Source of the DNA: Bradyrhizobium sp. 170
GTDB lineage: Bacteria; Pseudomonadota; Alphaproteobacteria; Rhizobiales; Xanthobacteraceae
Reading direction: 5' to 3'
DNA length: 64,000 nt
NCBI RefSeq assembly: GCF_023101085.1
Contig: NZ_CP064703.1
Location: 8,213,501-8,277,500, forward strand
Below are positions 51,904 to 60,867 of this stretch, piece by piece (the stretch's first letter is position 1; each line of letters opens with the position of its first letter). The notes below the pieces were generated by a model, which was not told the origin of the DNA, made no database searches, and saw nothing but the letters and a program-made list of their open reading frames with translations. Made by a program: the position numbers and the translations under genes.

Positions 51904-52716
51904 ATGCAAACGATAAACGTCAACGGATATGACATGGCCTATCTCGAGATCGGCCGGGGGCCCACGCTGGTGTGCGTGCACGGCTCGCTGTGCGATTTCC
52001 GGATCTGGTCGTCGGTGCTGGGGCCGCTGACGCGCAAACACCGCGTGATCGCACCGTCGTTGCGGCATTTCTTCCCCGACCATTGGGACGGCGTCGGTGA
52101 AACCTATTCGATCGCGCAGCATGTCGACGACGTGATCGGCTTCATCGAAAGGCTCGATGCCAGGCCGGTCGACCTGATGGGCCATTCCCGCGGCGGACAC
52201 ATTTGCTTTCGCGTCGCGCAGCGCCGGCCTGACCTGTTGCGCAAGCTGATCCTGGCCGAGCCGGGGGGCGAGCTCGACGCTACCCTTGATCCCGCCTACA
52301 AGCCCGGCCCCTCGCCGCTGGCGGGAATGATAGCAGCTTCCGCTGAGGTGATCGCCAAGGGTGACATCGACGGCGGCTTGCAGATCTTCATGGATGCGCT
52401 GGAAGGCCCCGGCGCCTGGAAGCGCCTGCCGGCAACGCCGAAACAACTGCTGCGCGACAACGCCACGACGCTGATTGGCCAGATGCGCGACCAGCGTCCG
52501 CCGTTCTCCAAGGCGGATGCGGAGGCGATCAAGACCCCGACCTTGTTCATCGGCGGCGCCAAGACCAAGGGCACGCTGCCGAAGGTGCTGCATGCGCTGG
52601 CCACCAACGTGAAAGGCGCGCGCACCGAGATGATCCCGGGCACCACGCACCCGATGTTCGAGCAGGCGCCGCAGAAATATTGCGAGATCGTTTTGACATA
52701 TCTCGCGGAGGGTTGA
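51904..52716 (+). CDS. Alpha/beta hydrolase (tandem copy 1)
   Basis: 270 residues from ATG 51904, the start equivalent to that of the next paralogue; ATG 51871 adds 11 residues with no ribosome site. Oxyanion loop V-H-G-S-L, nucleophile elbow G-H-S-R-G-G-H (Ser near 93), a late acid and the histidine in G-T-T-H-P-M-F (about 250). The architecture fits haloalkane dehalogenase/epoxide hydrolase-like esterases. It sits 5 bases before a close paralogue. Confidence 0.85.
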   Translation: MQTINVNGYDMAYLEIGRGPTLVCVHGSLCDFRIWSSVLGPLTRKHRVIAPSLRHFFPDHWDGVGETYSIAQHVDDVIGFIERLDARPVDLMGHSRGGHICFRVAQRRPDLLRKLILAEPGGELDATLDPAYKPGPSPLAGMIAASAEVIAKGDIDGGLQIFMDALEGPGAWKRLPATPKQLLRDNATTLIGQMRDQRPPFSKADAEAIKTPTLFIGGAKTKGTLPKVLHALATNVKGARTEMIPGTTHPMFEQAPQKYCEIVLTYLAEG

Positions 52717-52721
52717 TCGCC

Positions 52722-53546
52722 ATGCAGACACTGACCGTCAACGGCTACGACATGGCCTATCTCGATGTTGGCCGAGGTGCCGACAACAGCCCGCCACTGG
52801 TTCTCGTGCACGGCACACTCGGCGACTTCCGCACCTGGAACGCCGTGCTCGGGCCGCTGTCGAAGAAGCACCGCGTGATTGCGCTGAGCCTGCGGCGGTT
52901 CTTTCCGGAGCACTGGAACGGGGTAGGCAACGACTATCTGATGGCGCAGCACACCGCCGACGTCATCGGCTTCATCGAGGAGCTGAATGTGGGGCCGGTC
53001 GATTTGATCGGCCATTCCCGCGGCGGCCATATCGGATTCCGGGTGGCGCAGGCGCGGCCGGATCTGTTGCGCAGGGCCATTCTTGCCGAGCCGGGGGGCG
53101 ATCTCGAACCGGCGCTGCAACCGACAAGCCCGCCTCCCGGCCCCGTGCCGCTGGGTCCGCGCGTTCCGATGGCTGCCGAGATGGTACGAAACGGCGACAT
53201 CGACGGTGCGCTCGCCCTCTTTGTCGATGGGATCGACGGTGAAGGCGCGTGGGCGCGGTGGCCTGCGGCGCCACGACAGCAATTGCGCGACAACATCTAT
53301 ACGCTGCTCGGCCAGGTCGGCGAAAACCGCAAGCCGTTTCTGAAGAGCGAAGCGGAATCGATCAAGACGCCAACCTTGTTGATCGGCGGCGGCGACACCA
53401 AGGGCGCATTGGCGGTGATCTGGCGCGTGCTGGCCAAGCATATTCCAGGTGCAACGACGGCGGTCATCCCCGGCACGCGCCACTGGATGTTCGAACAGGC
53501 GCCGCAGGAATTTTGCGACGTGGTGCTGGAGTTTCTCGCGGCGTAA
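52722..53546 (+). CDS. Alpha/beta hydrolase (tandem copy 2)
   Basis: 274 residues from ATG 52722 with GGAGGG upstream. The same order of motifs as copy 1 (V-H-G-T-L, G-H-S-R-G-G-H, G-T-R-H-W-M-F) and clear similarity over the whole length, including the shared N-G-Y-D-M-A-Y-L start. The pair arose by tandem duplication and probably forms one transcript. Confidence 0.86.
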   Translation: MQTLTVNGYDMAYLDVGRGADNSPPLVLVHGTLGDFRTWNAVLGPLSKKHRVIALSLRRFFPEHWNGVGNDYLMAQHTADVIGFIEELNVGPVDLIGHSRGGHIGFRVAQARPDLLRRAILAEPGGDLEPALQPTSPPPGPVPLGPRVPMAAEMVRNGDIDGALALFVDGIDGEGAWARWPAAPRQQLRDNIYTLLGQVGENRKPFLKSEAESIKTPTLLIGGGDTKGALAVIWRVLAKHIPGATTAVIPGTRHWMFEQAPQEFCDVVLEFLAA

Positions 53547-53560
53547 ATGCGTCGCCCCGT

Positions 53561-55321
53561 TTACTTCTGATCCAGCCGCCACGCGCCATCCCAATCGGCG
53601 GCCGGCGGATTAGCCTGAAAGTTCTCGACACGTTGCGCCATCGCTTTGGACGGTCCGTCGCCGGGGACGGCCTCGAGCGCCGCCTGGAAAGCCCGGCGCG
53701 CATCATCCCAGCGGCGCGCCCGATAGGCAGCCAGCCCCTCGGCGTACCGCGCCAGCAGTTCAAGTTGCTTCTCCGTCAACTCGCCCGCGCGCCCGATGAT
53801 CTCGAACACCGCTTCGGGACGGGTCTGGCCAACGACGGTCAGCCGATCGACCTCGCGCGATTCCACGGCATCGCCGGCCGCCATGATCGCAGCTTCCGAA
53901 GCCAGCGAATGACTGCCGTAGAACTTGTTGGCGTTCTCCAGGCGCGAGGCCAGATTCACAGCATCACCCATGACGGTGTAGCTCATCATGAATTCCGAGC
54001 CGATGCTGCCGACCAGCACCTCGCCGGTCGCGATGCCGATGCGCACTTCGCAGTCGCTCGGCACGGTGCGCACGCCAAGCAATTCGGGCAGTTCGGTGCG
54101 CAGCGCCTTGCCGCGGTCCGCCATCTCGACGGCGGCAAGGCATGCCAGCCGCGCCTGTTCGCTATGCTCGGTAAACGGAGGCCCCCAATAGGCCATGATG
54201 GCATCGCCGATATATTTGTCGATGATGCCGCGATGGCCGCGGATCGGTCCCGACATTGTCGACAGATAATGGTTCATCACCTTGACGAGGCCCTGCGGTG
54301 TCGTGCCTTCGCTGAGGCTGGTAAAGCCCTTCATGTCGCAGAACAGCACCGTCATCACCCGCCGCTCACCATTGCTTGCGGCCAGCGATTGCGGGTCGAT
54401 CAGGCCTTCGACGACGCGCGGGTCGACATAGCGGCCGAAGGTTTCGCGCAAGCGCTCCTTGTGGCGCAATTGCTCGACCATGTTGTTGAAGGCCGTCGTG
54501 AGCTGGCCGATTTCGTCGCGCGTGGTGACGTCGATCGACCCGTCGAGCCGGCCGGCTTCGACGGCGCGGGTGCCTTCCAGCAAACGCCGGACTGGTCCGG
54601 TAATGCCGGTGCTGATGAAAAGTGAAAACATCAGTCCGAGGATGCCCGCAAGCAAGGTCAGGACAACGGAGATGACAATGGCGGTCTTCTGGTCGCGCAT
54701 CGTCATCACGGCGTCGCTGCGGACCTGCCCCAGCATGTCCGTGCGGATGCCTTCGATTCTTTGGTTGAGTTCGTCGCGCAGCGTATCGGTTCGGACCAGG
54801 CTGGCTCTGGCCTCCACGAAATTGCCGGCGTCGAGCAAGGACAACAATCGCTTGTATTCCTCACCGAGATAGCGACGGAGATCGCTGGTCACGTGCTCGA
54901 TTCGATCGTCGATCCGGCCGAGCCGGGCGTTATCGGATCCGGTGGAGACATCGTCGATGATCGCGTTGATCAGGGCGCGCGCCGCTTGCGCCTCCTGTTC
55001 GATTTCCGCTCCCTTCGCCTCATAGATTTTTCGCTGCTCTGCGGAGAATGCCATGTCGGGCGGCGACTGCATCCTGCCGATCACGATCCGGCGCAGCGCC
55101 AAAGCCTGCTCCAGCGAGCGGACATTCATCCGCGCCAGATGCCCATACGCTTCGACATATTTGCTGCTGAACTCGTCGAGCTGATGGGCGATCTTGCGCG
55201 TCATCACCGTCGACAACGCCGACGTGATCGCCATCAGGACGATCAGTCCTATGGCAATGCCAAGGATCCGCTTTCGGATGGTTGGTCGCAGCATGGACTG
55301 GCGTTCTAAGGTGATGGACAT
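53561..55321 (-). CDS. Class III adenylate/guanylate cyclase with HAMP domain
   Basis: 586 residues from ATG 55321; an earlier start would run into a long polar leader, and ATG 55294 is also possible. Two spans (about 15-35 and 222-245) bracket a periplasmic helical sensor. A HAMP linker follows (about 245-300), then the cyclase domain with the metal-binding aspartates in F-C-D-M-K-G-F-T and I-G-D-A-I-M-A-Y-W. The last 70 residues are helical, TPR-like. It would make cAMP or cGMP in response to an external cue; no cognate effector lies next to it. Confidence 0.88.
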   Translation of the reverse strand: MSITLERQSMLRPTIRKRILGIAIGLIVLMAITSALSTVMTRKIAHQLDEFSSKYVEAYGHLARMNVRSLEQALALRRIVIGRMQSPPDMAFSAEQRKIYEAKGAEIEQEAQAARALINAIIDDVSTGSDNARLGRIDDRIEHVTSDLRRYLGEEYKRLLSLLDAGNFVEARASLVRTDTLRDELNQRIEGIRTDMLGQVRSDAVMTMRDQKTAIVISVVLTLLAGILGLMFSLFISTGITGPVRRLLEGTRAVEAGRLDGSIDVTTRDEIGQLTTAFNNMVEQLRHKERLRETFGRYVDPRVVEGLIDPQSLAASNGERRVMTVLFCDMKGFTSLSEGTTPQGLVKVMNHYLSTMSGPIRGHRGIIDKYIGDAIMAYWGPPFTEHSEQARLACLAAVEMADRGKALRTELPELLGVRTVPSDCEVRIGIATGEVLVGSIGSEFMMSYTVMGDAVNLASRLENANKFYGSHSLASEAAIMAAGDAVESREVDRLTVVGQTRPEAVFEIIGRAGELTEKQLELLARYAEGLAAYRARRWDDARRAFQAALEAVPGDGPSKAMAQRVENFQANPPAADWDGAWRLDQK

Positions 55322-55462
55322 GACCGGAAACGGGATCCAAGCAGCAAAGCGAAAGCCCGGCCGATCGACATCTGGCCGGGCGCGTTTCTTATCGCGCGCT
55401 GGTGAATTTAGCACGATCCGGCGCGTTAAAATTGACCGTAGTTTCGGGAGAAACTGTCGCAG

Positions 55463-55921
55463 CTACCCCTTCCAAACGCCGGCCGGCTGGCGCACCGCGA
55501 TATTGAGCCTGTTCCAGACGTTGATATTGGCGATCGCCAGGATCAGCGCCGCGAGCTCCGCCTCGTCGAAATGCTTGTCGGCCTCGCTCCAGACCTCATC
55601 CGGTACCGGATCGGGCCGGTCGCTGATCCTGGTCAGGGCCTCCGTCAACGCCAGCGCCGCACGCTCGCCTTCCGTGAAATAGGGGGTGTCGCGCCACGCC
55701 GCCACGCAGAACAGGCGCTCGTCGGTCTCGCCGGCCCGCTTGGCGATTTTGGGGTGCATGTCGACGCAGGCGCTGCAGCCATTGATCTGGCTGGCGCGCA
55801 GATGCACCAGCTCAAGCAGTTTTTCCGGCAGGCTGTTTTTGGTCAATTCACCCAGCGCCTGCAGCGCCTTCATGGCATCGGGAACGACCATGACCGGGTG
55901 ATTCATACGGGCGTGCATCAT
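55463..55921 (-). CDS. Carboxymuconolactone decarboxylase/AhpD-like protein
   Basis: 152 residues with GGAGAG before the ATG. AhpD-type active site C-S-A-C-V-D-M-H (C-x2-C near residues 45-48 with a downstream His) and an all-helical fold. Such proteins reduce peroxides or act with thiols. It is divergent from an ECF41-like sigma factor gene; ECF41 sigma factors typically control exactly this class of gene. Confidence 0.87.
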   Translation of the reverse strand: MMHARMNHPVMVVPDAMKALQALGELTKNSLPEKLLELVHLRASQINGCSACVDMHPKIAKRAGETDERLFCVAAWRDTPYFTEGERAALALTEALTRISDRPDPVPDEVWSEADKHFDEAELAALILAIANINVWNRLNIAVRQPAGVWKG

Positions 55922-55949
55922 TTCTACTCTCCATGAGTTGTTCCGTTCT

Positions 55950-55997
55950 GACGCCGCCGCGCCGATTTGCTGTCACATCGGCGCGGTTTCGTTCGTC
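55950..55997. promoter_or_regulatory. ECF41-type divergent promoter
   Basis: Rightward: TGTCACA at 55971-55977, 16 bases, then CGTC at 55994-55997, the published ECF41 promoter pattern, 38 bases before the sigma gene. Leftward: the same near-palindrome reads TGTGACA, 17 bases, then CGTC (GACG on the plus strand at 55950-55953) before the AhpD-like gene. One -35 element may serve both directions. Confidence 0.72.
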
Positions 55998-56034
55998 ATA
56001 GCCAAGACGGAACGCGACATGGGAATGTGACCGA

Positions 56035-56892
56035 ATGGACGAGAAAAAATTTCTGACGGAACAATTCGAGGCCAACCGGGCCCGCCTGAGGGCGGTGGCC
56101 TACCGCATGCTGGGCTCGACCAGCGAGGTCGACGATGCCGTGCAGGAGACCTGGCTGCGGCTGAGCCGTTCCGATACCAGCGCGGTCGAGAACCTCGGCG
56201 GCTGGTTGACCACCGTTGTCGCCCGCATCTGCCTCGACATACTACGCTCGCGCAAATCGCAGCGCGAGGAACCGATGGGGCCGCATGTGCCGGAACCTGT
56301 CGTTGACGATGCGCATGGGCGCGACGCCGAGATGGCCGACTCGGTGGGTGCGGCACTACTGGTAGTGCTGGAGACGCTGGCGCCGGCCGAACGGCTGGCC
56401 TTCGTGCTGCACGACATGTTCGCCGTCCCCTTTGAGGAGATCGCCCCGATCGTCGGCCGCACGCCTGCCGCAGCACGGCAGTTGGCCAGCCGCGCGCGTC
56501 GTCGTGTGCAGGGCACGCCACCGCCGGACGCTGATTTCGGCCGGCAGAAGAACATCGTCGACGCCTTCCTCAAGGCTTCCCGCGAGGGCGACTTCGAAGG
56601 GCTGCTCGCGGTGCTGGATCCCGACGTGGTGTTTCGCGCCGATGCTGCCGCCCAACGGCTCGGCTCGCTCGCCGAAATTCGCGGCGCCACGGCCGTGGCC
56701 GAAACCTTCAAGGGACGCGCGCAAGCCGCCAAGCCGGCGCTGGTCGATGGTACGCTGGCGGTCGCCGTCAGCATCGGCGGGCAGTTGCGTATCGTGCTGC
56801 ACCTTACCCTCAGCGGGGAGCGGATATCGGCGGTCGAGGCGGTGGCAGACGCCGAGCGGCTCGGTTCGTCCGACGTAACCATGCTCACGTGA
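56035..56892 (+). CDS. ECF sigma factor, ECF41-like, with SnoaL-type C-terminal domain
   Basis: 285 residues. Sigma region 2 (about 10-80) with the usual D-D-A-V-Q-E-T-W-L-R-L, a linker containing V-P-E-P-V (ECF41 W-L-P-E-P-like motif), region 4 (about 110-160) with the R-T-P-A-A-A-R-Q-L-A-S-R-A-R-R helix, and then a SnoaL-like domain (about 170-280). In ECF41 the extension controls activity through a D-G-G-G-K-V motif; here that place reads D-A-A-A-Q-R, a clear departure. No anti-sigma gene is nearby. Confidence 0.88.
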   Translation: MDEKKFLTEQFEANRARLRAVAYRMLGSTSEVDDAVQETWLRLSRSDTSAVENLGGWLTTVVARICLDILRSRKSQREEPMGPHVPEPVVDDAHGRDAEMADSVGAALLVVLETLAPAERLAFVLHDMFAVPFEEIAPIVGRTPAAARQLASRARRRVQGTPPPDADFGRQKNIVDAFLKASREGDFEGLLAVLDPDVVFRADAAAQRLGSLAEIRGATAVAETFKGRAQAAKPALVDGTLAVAVSIGGQLRIVLHLTLSGERISAVEAVADAERLGSSDVTMLT

Positions 56893-56898
56893 GCGGGG

Positions 56899-57708
56899 TC
56901 ATCCCTTCACGGCCGAGAACACGATGGCCTGTAGCGATATCCGGCCGGGATCGCCGAATTCGCGGCGAAATTCCCGCGTCAGCGCGTCGACGACGCGTGC
57001 CGGATCGACGCCGCCACGCGCCTGGATCTGATCGATCAGCGGGTTACCATGGACCGCCGCGCGCGCGAAATTCGCGACGTCAGGCAGCTCCCTTTCCTGC
57101 CTGATCACAGCAATGCCGATGTCACCGAAGCCTGCTGTTATCAGCGACTCCTTGATCGGATCGATCTGGTGGCAGGAGAACGGCACATTGTAAAACTGCG
57201 GCGGATCGGTCGGGAAGAAACGCGCGGCCACCTCGTGCGCGATGCGGCCAAACGAATTGTAGCGATGGGAGTCCCAGACGCTGAGCACATAGCGGCCGCC
57301 CGGGGCGAGAACACGGGAGGCCTCGGAAAAGGATTTTGCCTTGTCGGGAAAGAACATCACGCCGAACTGACAGACGATGGCGTCGAAGCTTTGGTCGGCA
57401 AAGGGAAGCGCGACCGCATCGGCGGGCTGGAAGCCGACCTGCTCGCCGGGACGAAACTTGGCGCGCGCGATATCGAGCATCGGCGGGTTGAGATCGGTCG
57501 CGATCAACTGCGTGTCGGCAGGCAATGCGTCACGCAATTTCCGTGTGACGATACCCGTGCCGGCGGCGGTTTCGAGCACCCGCGCCGGACGCCCGGCGGC
57601 GGCGCGTCTTGCGATATCAGCGGCATATTCGGCGAAGATGATCGGGCCGAGACCGTGATCGTAATGCTGCGGGATATTGCCAATGAAACCGGCTGCGTCG
57701 CTGCTCAT
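56899..57708 (-). CDS. Class I SAM-dependent methyltransferase
   Basis: 269 residues from ATG 57708 with GGAGG upstream; the frame is open far beyond but only under other genes. Motif I is E-T-A-A-G-T-G near residue 46, then D-L-N-P at 75, P-A-D-A-V-A-L-P-F near 97 and Q-F-G-V-M-F-F-P-D. UbiE/COQ5-like subgroup. Convergent with the sigma factor gene, 6 bases apart. Target unknown (probably a small molecule). Confidence 0.85.
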   Translation of the reverse strand: MSSDAAGFIGNIPQHYDHGLGPIIFAEYAADIARRAAAGRPARVLETAAGTGIVTRKLRDALPADTQLIATDLNPPMLDIARAKFRPGEQVGFQPADAVALPFADQSFDAIVCQFGVMFFPDKAKSFSEASRVLAPGGRYVLSVWDSHRYNSFGRIAHEVAARFFPTDPPQFYNVPFSCHQIDPIKESLITAGFGDIGIAVIRQERELPDVANFARAAVHGNPLIDQIQARGGVDPARVVDALTREFRREFGDPGRISLQAIVFSAVKG

Positions 57709-57803
57709 TGCAGACCTCCGATCGCCCCCGACGAAGCATATCCCCACACCCCGGTCCCAGTCCCCCTTGACTGAGCCCGGGCGAGGCGCTAGCTTTTGAA
57801 TTC

Positions 57804-57818
57804 GGAATTCCGTATTCC
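57804..57818. promoter_or_regulatory. Possible GntR operator GGAATTCCGTATTCC
   Basis: A 15-base imperfect dyad (GGAAT/ATTCC) 16 bases before the GntR-family start, at a position where it could autoregulate; GAATTCGGAATTC just before it is also palindromic. Confidence 0.4.
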
Positions 57819-57834
57819 AAACTGGACAGCCAGC

Positions 57835-58512
57835 ATGATCCCTTTGGATCCGCTCCCCAACCTGATCGACCAGGTCTATGCCCGGATCCTTGAGGCGATC
57901 ACCGACCGTTCGCTGCCGCCGGGGCATCGCATCCGGCAGAACGAGCTCGCCGAAAAACTCGGCGTATCGCGCCAGCCGGTGTCCCATGCGCTGCATTTGC
58001 TGCACCGGCAGGGGCTCGTCGCCGAAAGCGGCCGCCGCGGCTTTGAAGTCACCCGGCTCGACCCGGCGCGCATCCGCCAGCTCTACGAGGTGCGCGGCGC
58101 CATCGACGCGCTGGCAGCACGGCTGGCCGCCGCGCAAACCAAGGTCGACGCTGCGGGTCGCGCGCGGCTTGAAGCCGCGCTGCAGGCAGGGCGGACCATC
58201 GATAAAAACACGCCGCTGGCGCGGCTGATCGCACTCGACGTCGATTTTCACAGCGCGATCTATCGCCTCGCGGGCAATCCCGCGATCGAGGAAATGATCG
58301 CGCCGCAATGGCCGCACATGCGCCGCTCGATGGCGACCGTGCTGGCCGAACTCGATTACCGCGAGAGTGCCTGGACTGAGCACGAGGCGATCGCTTCGGA
58401 GATTTTCGCCGGCAATGCGAAGGTCGCGGAAGCCGCGGCGCTGGCGCATGCGCAGACCGCCGGACGAATGACGGAGGAGAGACTGAGGGCGACTGACGAC
58501 AAGGCGGCATAA
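57835..58512 (+). CDS. GntR-family transcriptional regulator (FCD type)
   Basis: 225 residues from ATG 57835. Winged helix (about 15-75) with G-H-R-I-R-Q-N-E-L-A-E-K-L-G-V-S-R-Q-P-V typical of GntR recognition, then an all-helical FCD domain with D-x-x-F-H near residue 140 and further metal-binding histidines. It senses a small organic acid and probably represses the adjacent dioxygenase gene 33 bases downstream. Confidence 0.88.
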   Translation: MIPLDPLPNLIDQVYARILEAITDRSLPPGHRIRQNELAEKLGVSRQPVSHALHLLHRQGLVAESGRRGFEVTRLDPARIRQLYEVRGAIDALAARLAAAQTKVDAAGRARLEAALQAGRTIDKNTPLARLIALDVDFHSAIYRLAGNPAIEEMIAPQWPHMRRSMATVLAELDYRESAWTEHEAIASEIFAGNAKVAEAAALAHAQTAGRMTEERLRATDDKAA

Positions 58513-58545
58513 CCGCCGACAATTAAAATCACAGGAGAGAACGCC

Positions 58546-59346
58546 ATGAAACTGACACCGCAGCAGATCGAATTCTTCAACCGCGAAGGCTGGCTGTTCC
58601 TGCCCGAGCTGTTCAGCCCCGAGGAAGCAGCCTATCTCGCGCGCGAGGCCGAAGGCATCTACGACGCCAACCGGCCCGAGGTGTGGCGCGAGAAGAGCGG
58701 CGCGCCGCGCACCGCCTTTGCCGCGCATCTCTATAACGAAGCCTTCGGCGCTCTCGGCGCTCATCCCCGCATGATCGAGCCGATCGAGCAGCTCTTCGGC
58801 GAAAAACTCTACATGCATCAGTTCAAGATCAACGCCAAAGCCGCCTTCACCGGCGATGTCTGGCAATGGCACCAGGATTACGGCACCTGGAAACGCGACG
58901 ACGGCATGCCCGAGCCGCGCGCGATGAACATCGCGATCTTCCTCGACGAGGTGATGCCGATCAACGGCCCCCTGATGCTGGTGCCGAAGAGCCAGCACGC
59001 CGGCGACCTCAAGGCCTCGCATGACCTGGAGACCACCTCCTATCCGCTGTGGACGCTGGATGAGGCCACCGTCACCCGGCTGGTGAAGGAAGGCGGCATC
59101 GTAGCCCCCACCGGCAAGGCCGGCGGCATGCTGATGTTCCACGGCAATCTGGTGCACGGATCAAGCGGCAACATCACGCCCTATCCACGCAAGATCGTCT
59201 ACCTGACGCTGAATGCGGTTTCGAACTACATCCGCACCCCCACCCGGCCGGAATATATCGCGCACCGCGATTTTACGCCGATCCAGACGGTGGAGGATGA
59301 CGCGCTGCTGCGGCTGGCGCGTGCCCACCAGCAGGCCGCGGAGTAG
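58546..59346 (+). CDS. Phytanoyl-CoA dioxygenase family protein
   Basis: 266 residues with GGAGAG before the ATG. Fe(II)/2-oxoglutarate oxygenase core: W-H-Q-D-Y near residue 108 (H-x-D), the distal His in H-G-S-S-G near 205 and a following Arg (R-K) for 2-oxoglutarate. PhyH-type enzymes hydroxylate acids or metabolites. Cotranscription with the GntR gene suggests it degrades the regulator's ligand. Confidence 0.88.
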   Translation: MKLTPQQIEFFNREGWLFLPELFSPEEAAYLAREAEGIYDANRPEVWREKSGAPRTAFAAHLYNEAFGALGAHPRMIEPIEQLFGEKLYMHQFKINAKAAFTGDVWQWHQDYGTWKRDDGMPEPRAMNIAIFLDEVMPINGPLMLVPKSQHAGDLKASHDLETTSYPLWTLDEATVTRLVKEGGIVAPTGKAGGMLMFHGNLVHGSSGNITPYPRKIVYLTLNAVSNYIRTPTRPEYIAHRDFTPIQTVEDDALLRLARAHQQAAE

Positions 59347-59355
59347 GAGCGATCG

Positions 59356-59496
59356 TGTCCCGGGCGCAGTGCAGCATGAAATGATGCGCTGCTGAACCGG
59401 GACCTGCTCTCGTTTATTGCTATCATAGGTCCCGGCCCTGCGGAGCAGCGTTACGGACGATGCTACGCATCGCCTAGGCTGCACCGCGTCCGGGAC
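59356..59496. repeat. Double palindromic repeat (CCCGGG-type)
   Basis: Two hairpins in a row: GTCCCGG... at 59356 pairing with ...CCGGGAC at 59403, and GGTCCCGG at 59428 pairing with CGTCCGGGAC near 59496. The second contains GCGGAGCAGCG and GCTGCACCGCG, a form seen in many Bradyrhizobium intergenic repeats. Confidence 0.8.
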
Positions 59497-59523
59497 ATGC
59501 CTCACTCCGATCGGACATTCCTC

Positions 59524-60837
59524 ATGAACCTTCATCGCCTCCTCAACGCCCGCCTCGCGGCCGGCAAGCCGGTTCGCGTCGCGCTGATCGGCGCCGGCAA
59601 GTTCGGCTCGATGTTCCTGTCGCAGGTGCCACATACGCCGGGACTCGAAGTGTCCGTCATCATCGACATCGATCGCGACCGCGCCCGGGAAGCGTGCCGC
59701 ACCGTCGGCTGGGACGCAGAGCGGATCGCTCGAACCGCTTTCACCGATGACGCCGTGCGCGCAATTGCCGGCGGCGCGATGGACGTCGTGGTGGAAGCGA
59801 CCGGCAATCCCACCGTCGGCATCAGACATGCCCGCGCGGCGATTGCGGCGGGCAAGCATGTCGTCATGGTCAATGTCGAGGCCGACGTGCTGGCCGGCCC
59901 GCTGTTGGCCGATGAAGCACGCAAGGCCGGCGTGGTCTATTCACTGGCCTATGGCGACCAGCCGGCGCTGACCGCCGAGATGGTGGACTGGGCGCGCGCG
60001 ACCGGTTTTCGCGTCGTCGCCGCCGGCAAGGGCACCAAATATCTGCCGGCCTATCACGACGTGACGCCGGATGGCGTCTGGGGCCATTACGGACTGACGG
60101 CCGGCGAAGCGCAATCGGCCGGCATGAACCCGCAGATGTTCAACTCGTTTTTGGACGGCACCAAATCCGCGATCGAAATGGCGGCAATCGCGAACGCATG
60201 CGGACTTGACGTGCCGTCGGATGGGCTGCTGTTTCCACCCTGCGGCGTCGACGATTTGCCGCATGTGATGCGGCCGCGCGATGCGGGCGGTGTGCTGGAG
60301 AAGGCCGGCCTCGCAGAGGTCGTGTCGTCGCTGGAGCGCGACGGCCGCCCTGTCTTCCGCGACCTGCGCTGGGGCGTCTATGTCGTGCTGGAAGCGCCGA
60401 ACGACTACGCCGCCGATTGCTTCAAGCAATATGGGCTGAAGACCGACGCCTCAGGCCGATATGCGGCGATGTACAAGCCGTATCATCTGATCGGGCTCGA
60501 GTTGAACATTTCAATCCTGTCGGCGGCGCTGCGCAACGAGCCGACCGGGCAGCCGCATGATTTTCGCGGCGACGTGGCCGCGGTGGCAAAGCGCGACCTG
60601 CGCGCCGGCGAGATGCTCGATGGCGAAGGCGGCTACACGGTGTGGGGCAGACTGATGCCGGCATCGAAGAGCCTCGCAGCCGGCGCGCTGCCGATCGGAC
60701 TTGCCCATCGCGTCAAGCTTAAGAGCGACGTTGCCCATGGCGCGGTGGTGCGCTGGAGCGATGTCGAGGTCGACGAAAACAACGACACCATCAAGACCCG
60801 CCGGGCGATGGAAGCGGCGTTCGGCGGCGCACGATAA
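59524..60837 (+). CDS. COG4091 dehydrogenase with C-terminal SAF domain
   Basis: 437 residues from ATG 59524. N-terminal Rossmann fold of homoserine dehydrogenase type (A-L-I-G-A-G-K-F-G near 24, D-V-V-V-E-A-T-G-N-P-T near 87), a central domain with A-A-G-K-G-T-K-Y near 170, and a C-terminal SAF domain (about 345-420) with L-R-A-G-E-M-L. Proteins of COG4091 act in branched or rare sugar and sugar-acid metabolism; the exact substrate here is unknown. No sugar operon is next to it. Confidence 0.83.
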   Translation: MNLHRLLNARLAAGKPVRVALIGAGKFGSMFLSQVPHTPGLEVSVIIDIDRDRAREACRTVGWDAERIARTAFTDDAVRAIAGGAMDVVVEATGNPTVGIRHARAAIAAGKHVVMVNVEADVLAGPLLADEARKAGVVYSLAYGDQPALTAEMVDWARATGFRVVAAGKGTKYLPAYHDVTPDGVWGHYGLTAGEAQSAGMNPQMFNSFLDGTKSAIEMAAIANACGLDVPSDGLLFPPCGVDDLPHVMRPRDAGGVLEKAGLAEVVSSLERDGRPVFRDLRWGVYVVLEAPNDYAADCFKQYGLKTDASGRYAAMYKPYHLIGLELNISILSAALRNEPTGQPHDFRGDVAAVAKRDLRAGEMLDGEGGYTVWGRLMPASKSLAAGALPIGLAHRVKLKSDVAHGAVVRWSDVEVDENNDTIKTRRAMEAAFGGAR

Positions 60838-60867
60838 CAAGCTTCATCGCGGGTGCATTATATTCCG

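Noticed and set aside
56899..59157. Leftward open frame of 752 codons extending the methyltransferase
   Set aside because: The upstream 480 codons are antisense to the GntR and dioxygenase genes; the methyltransferase has a clear start and ribosome site at 57708.
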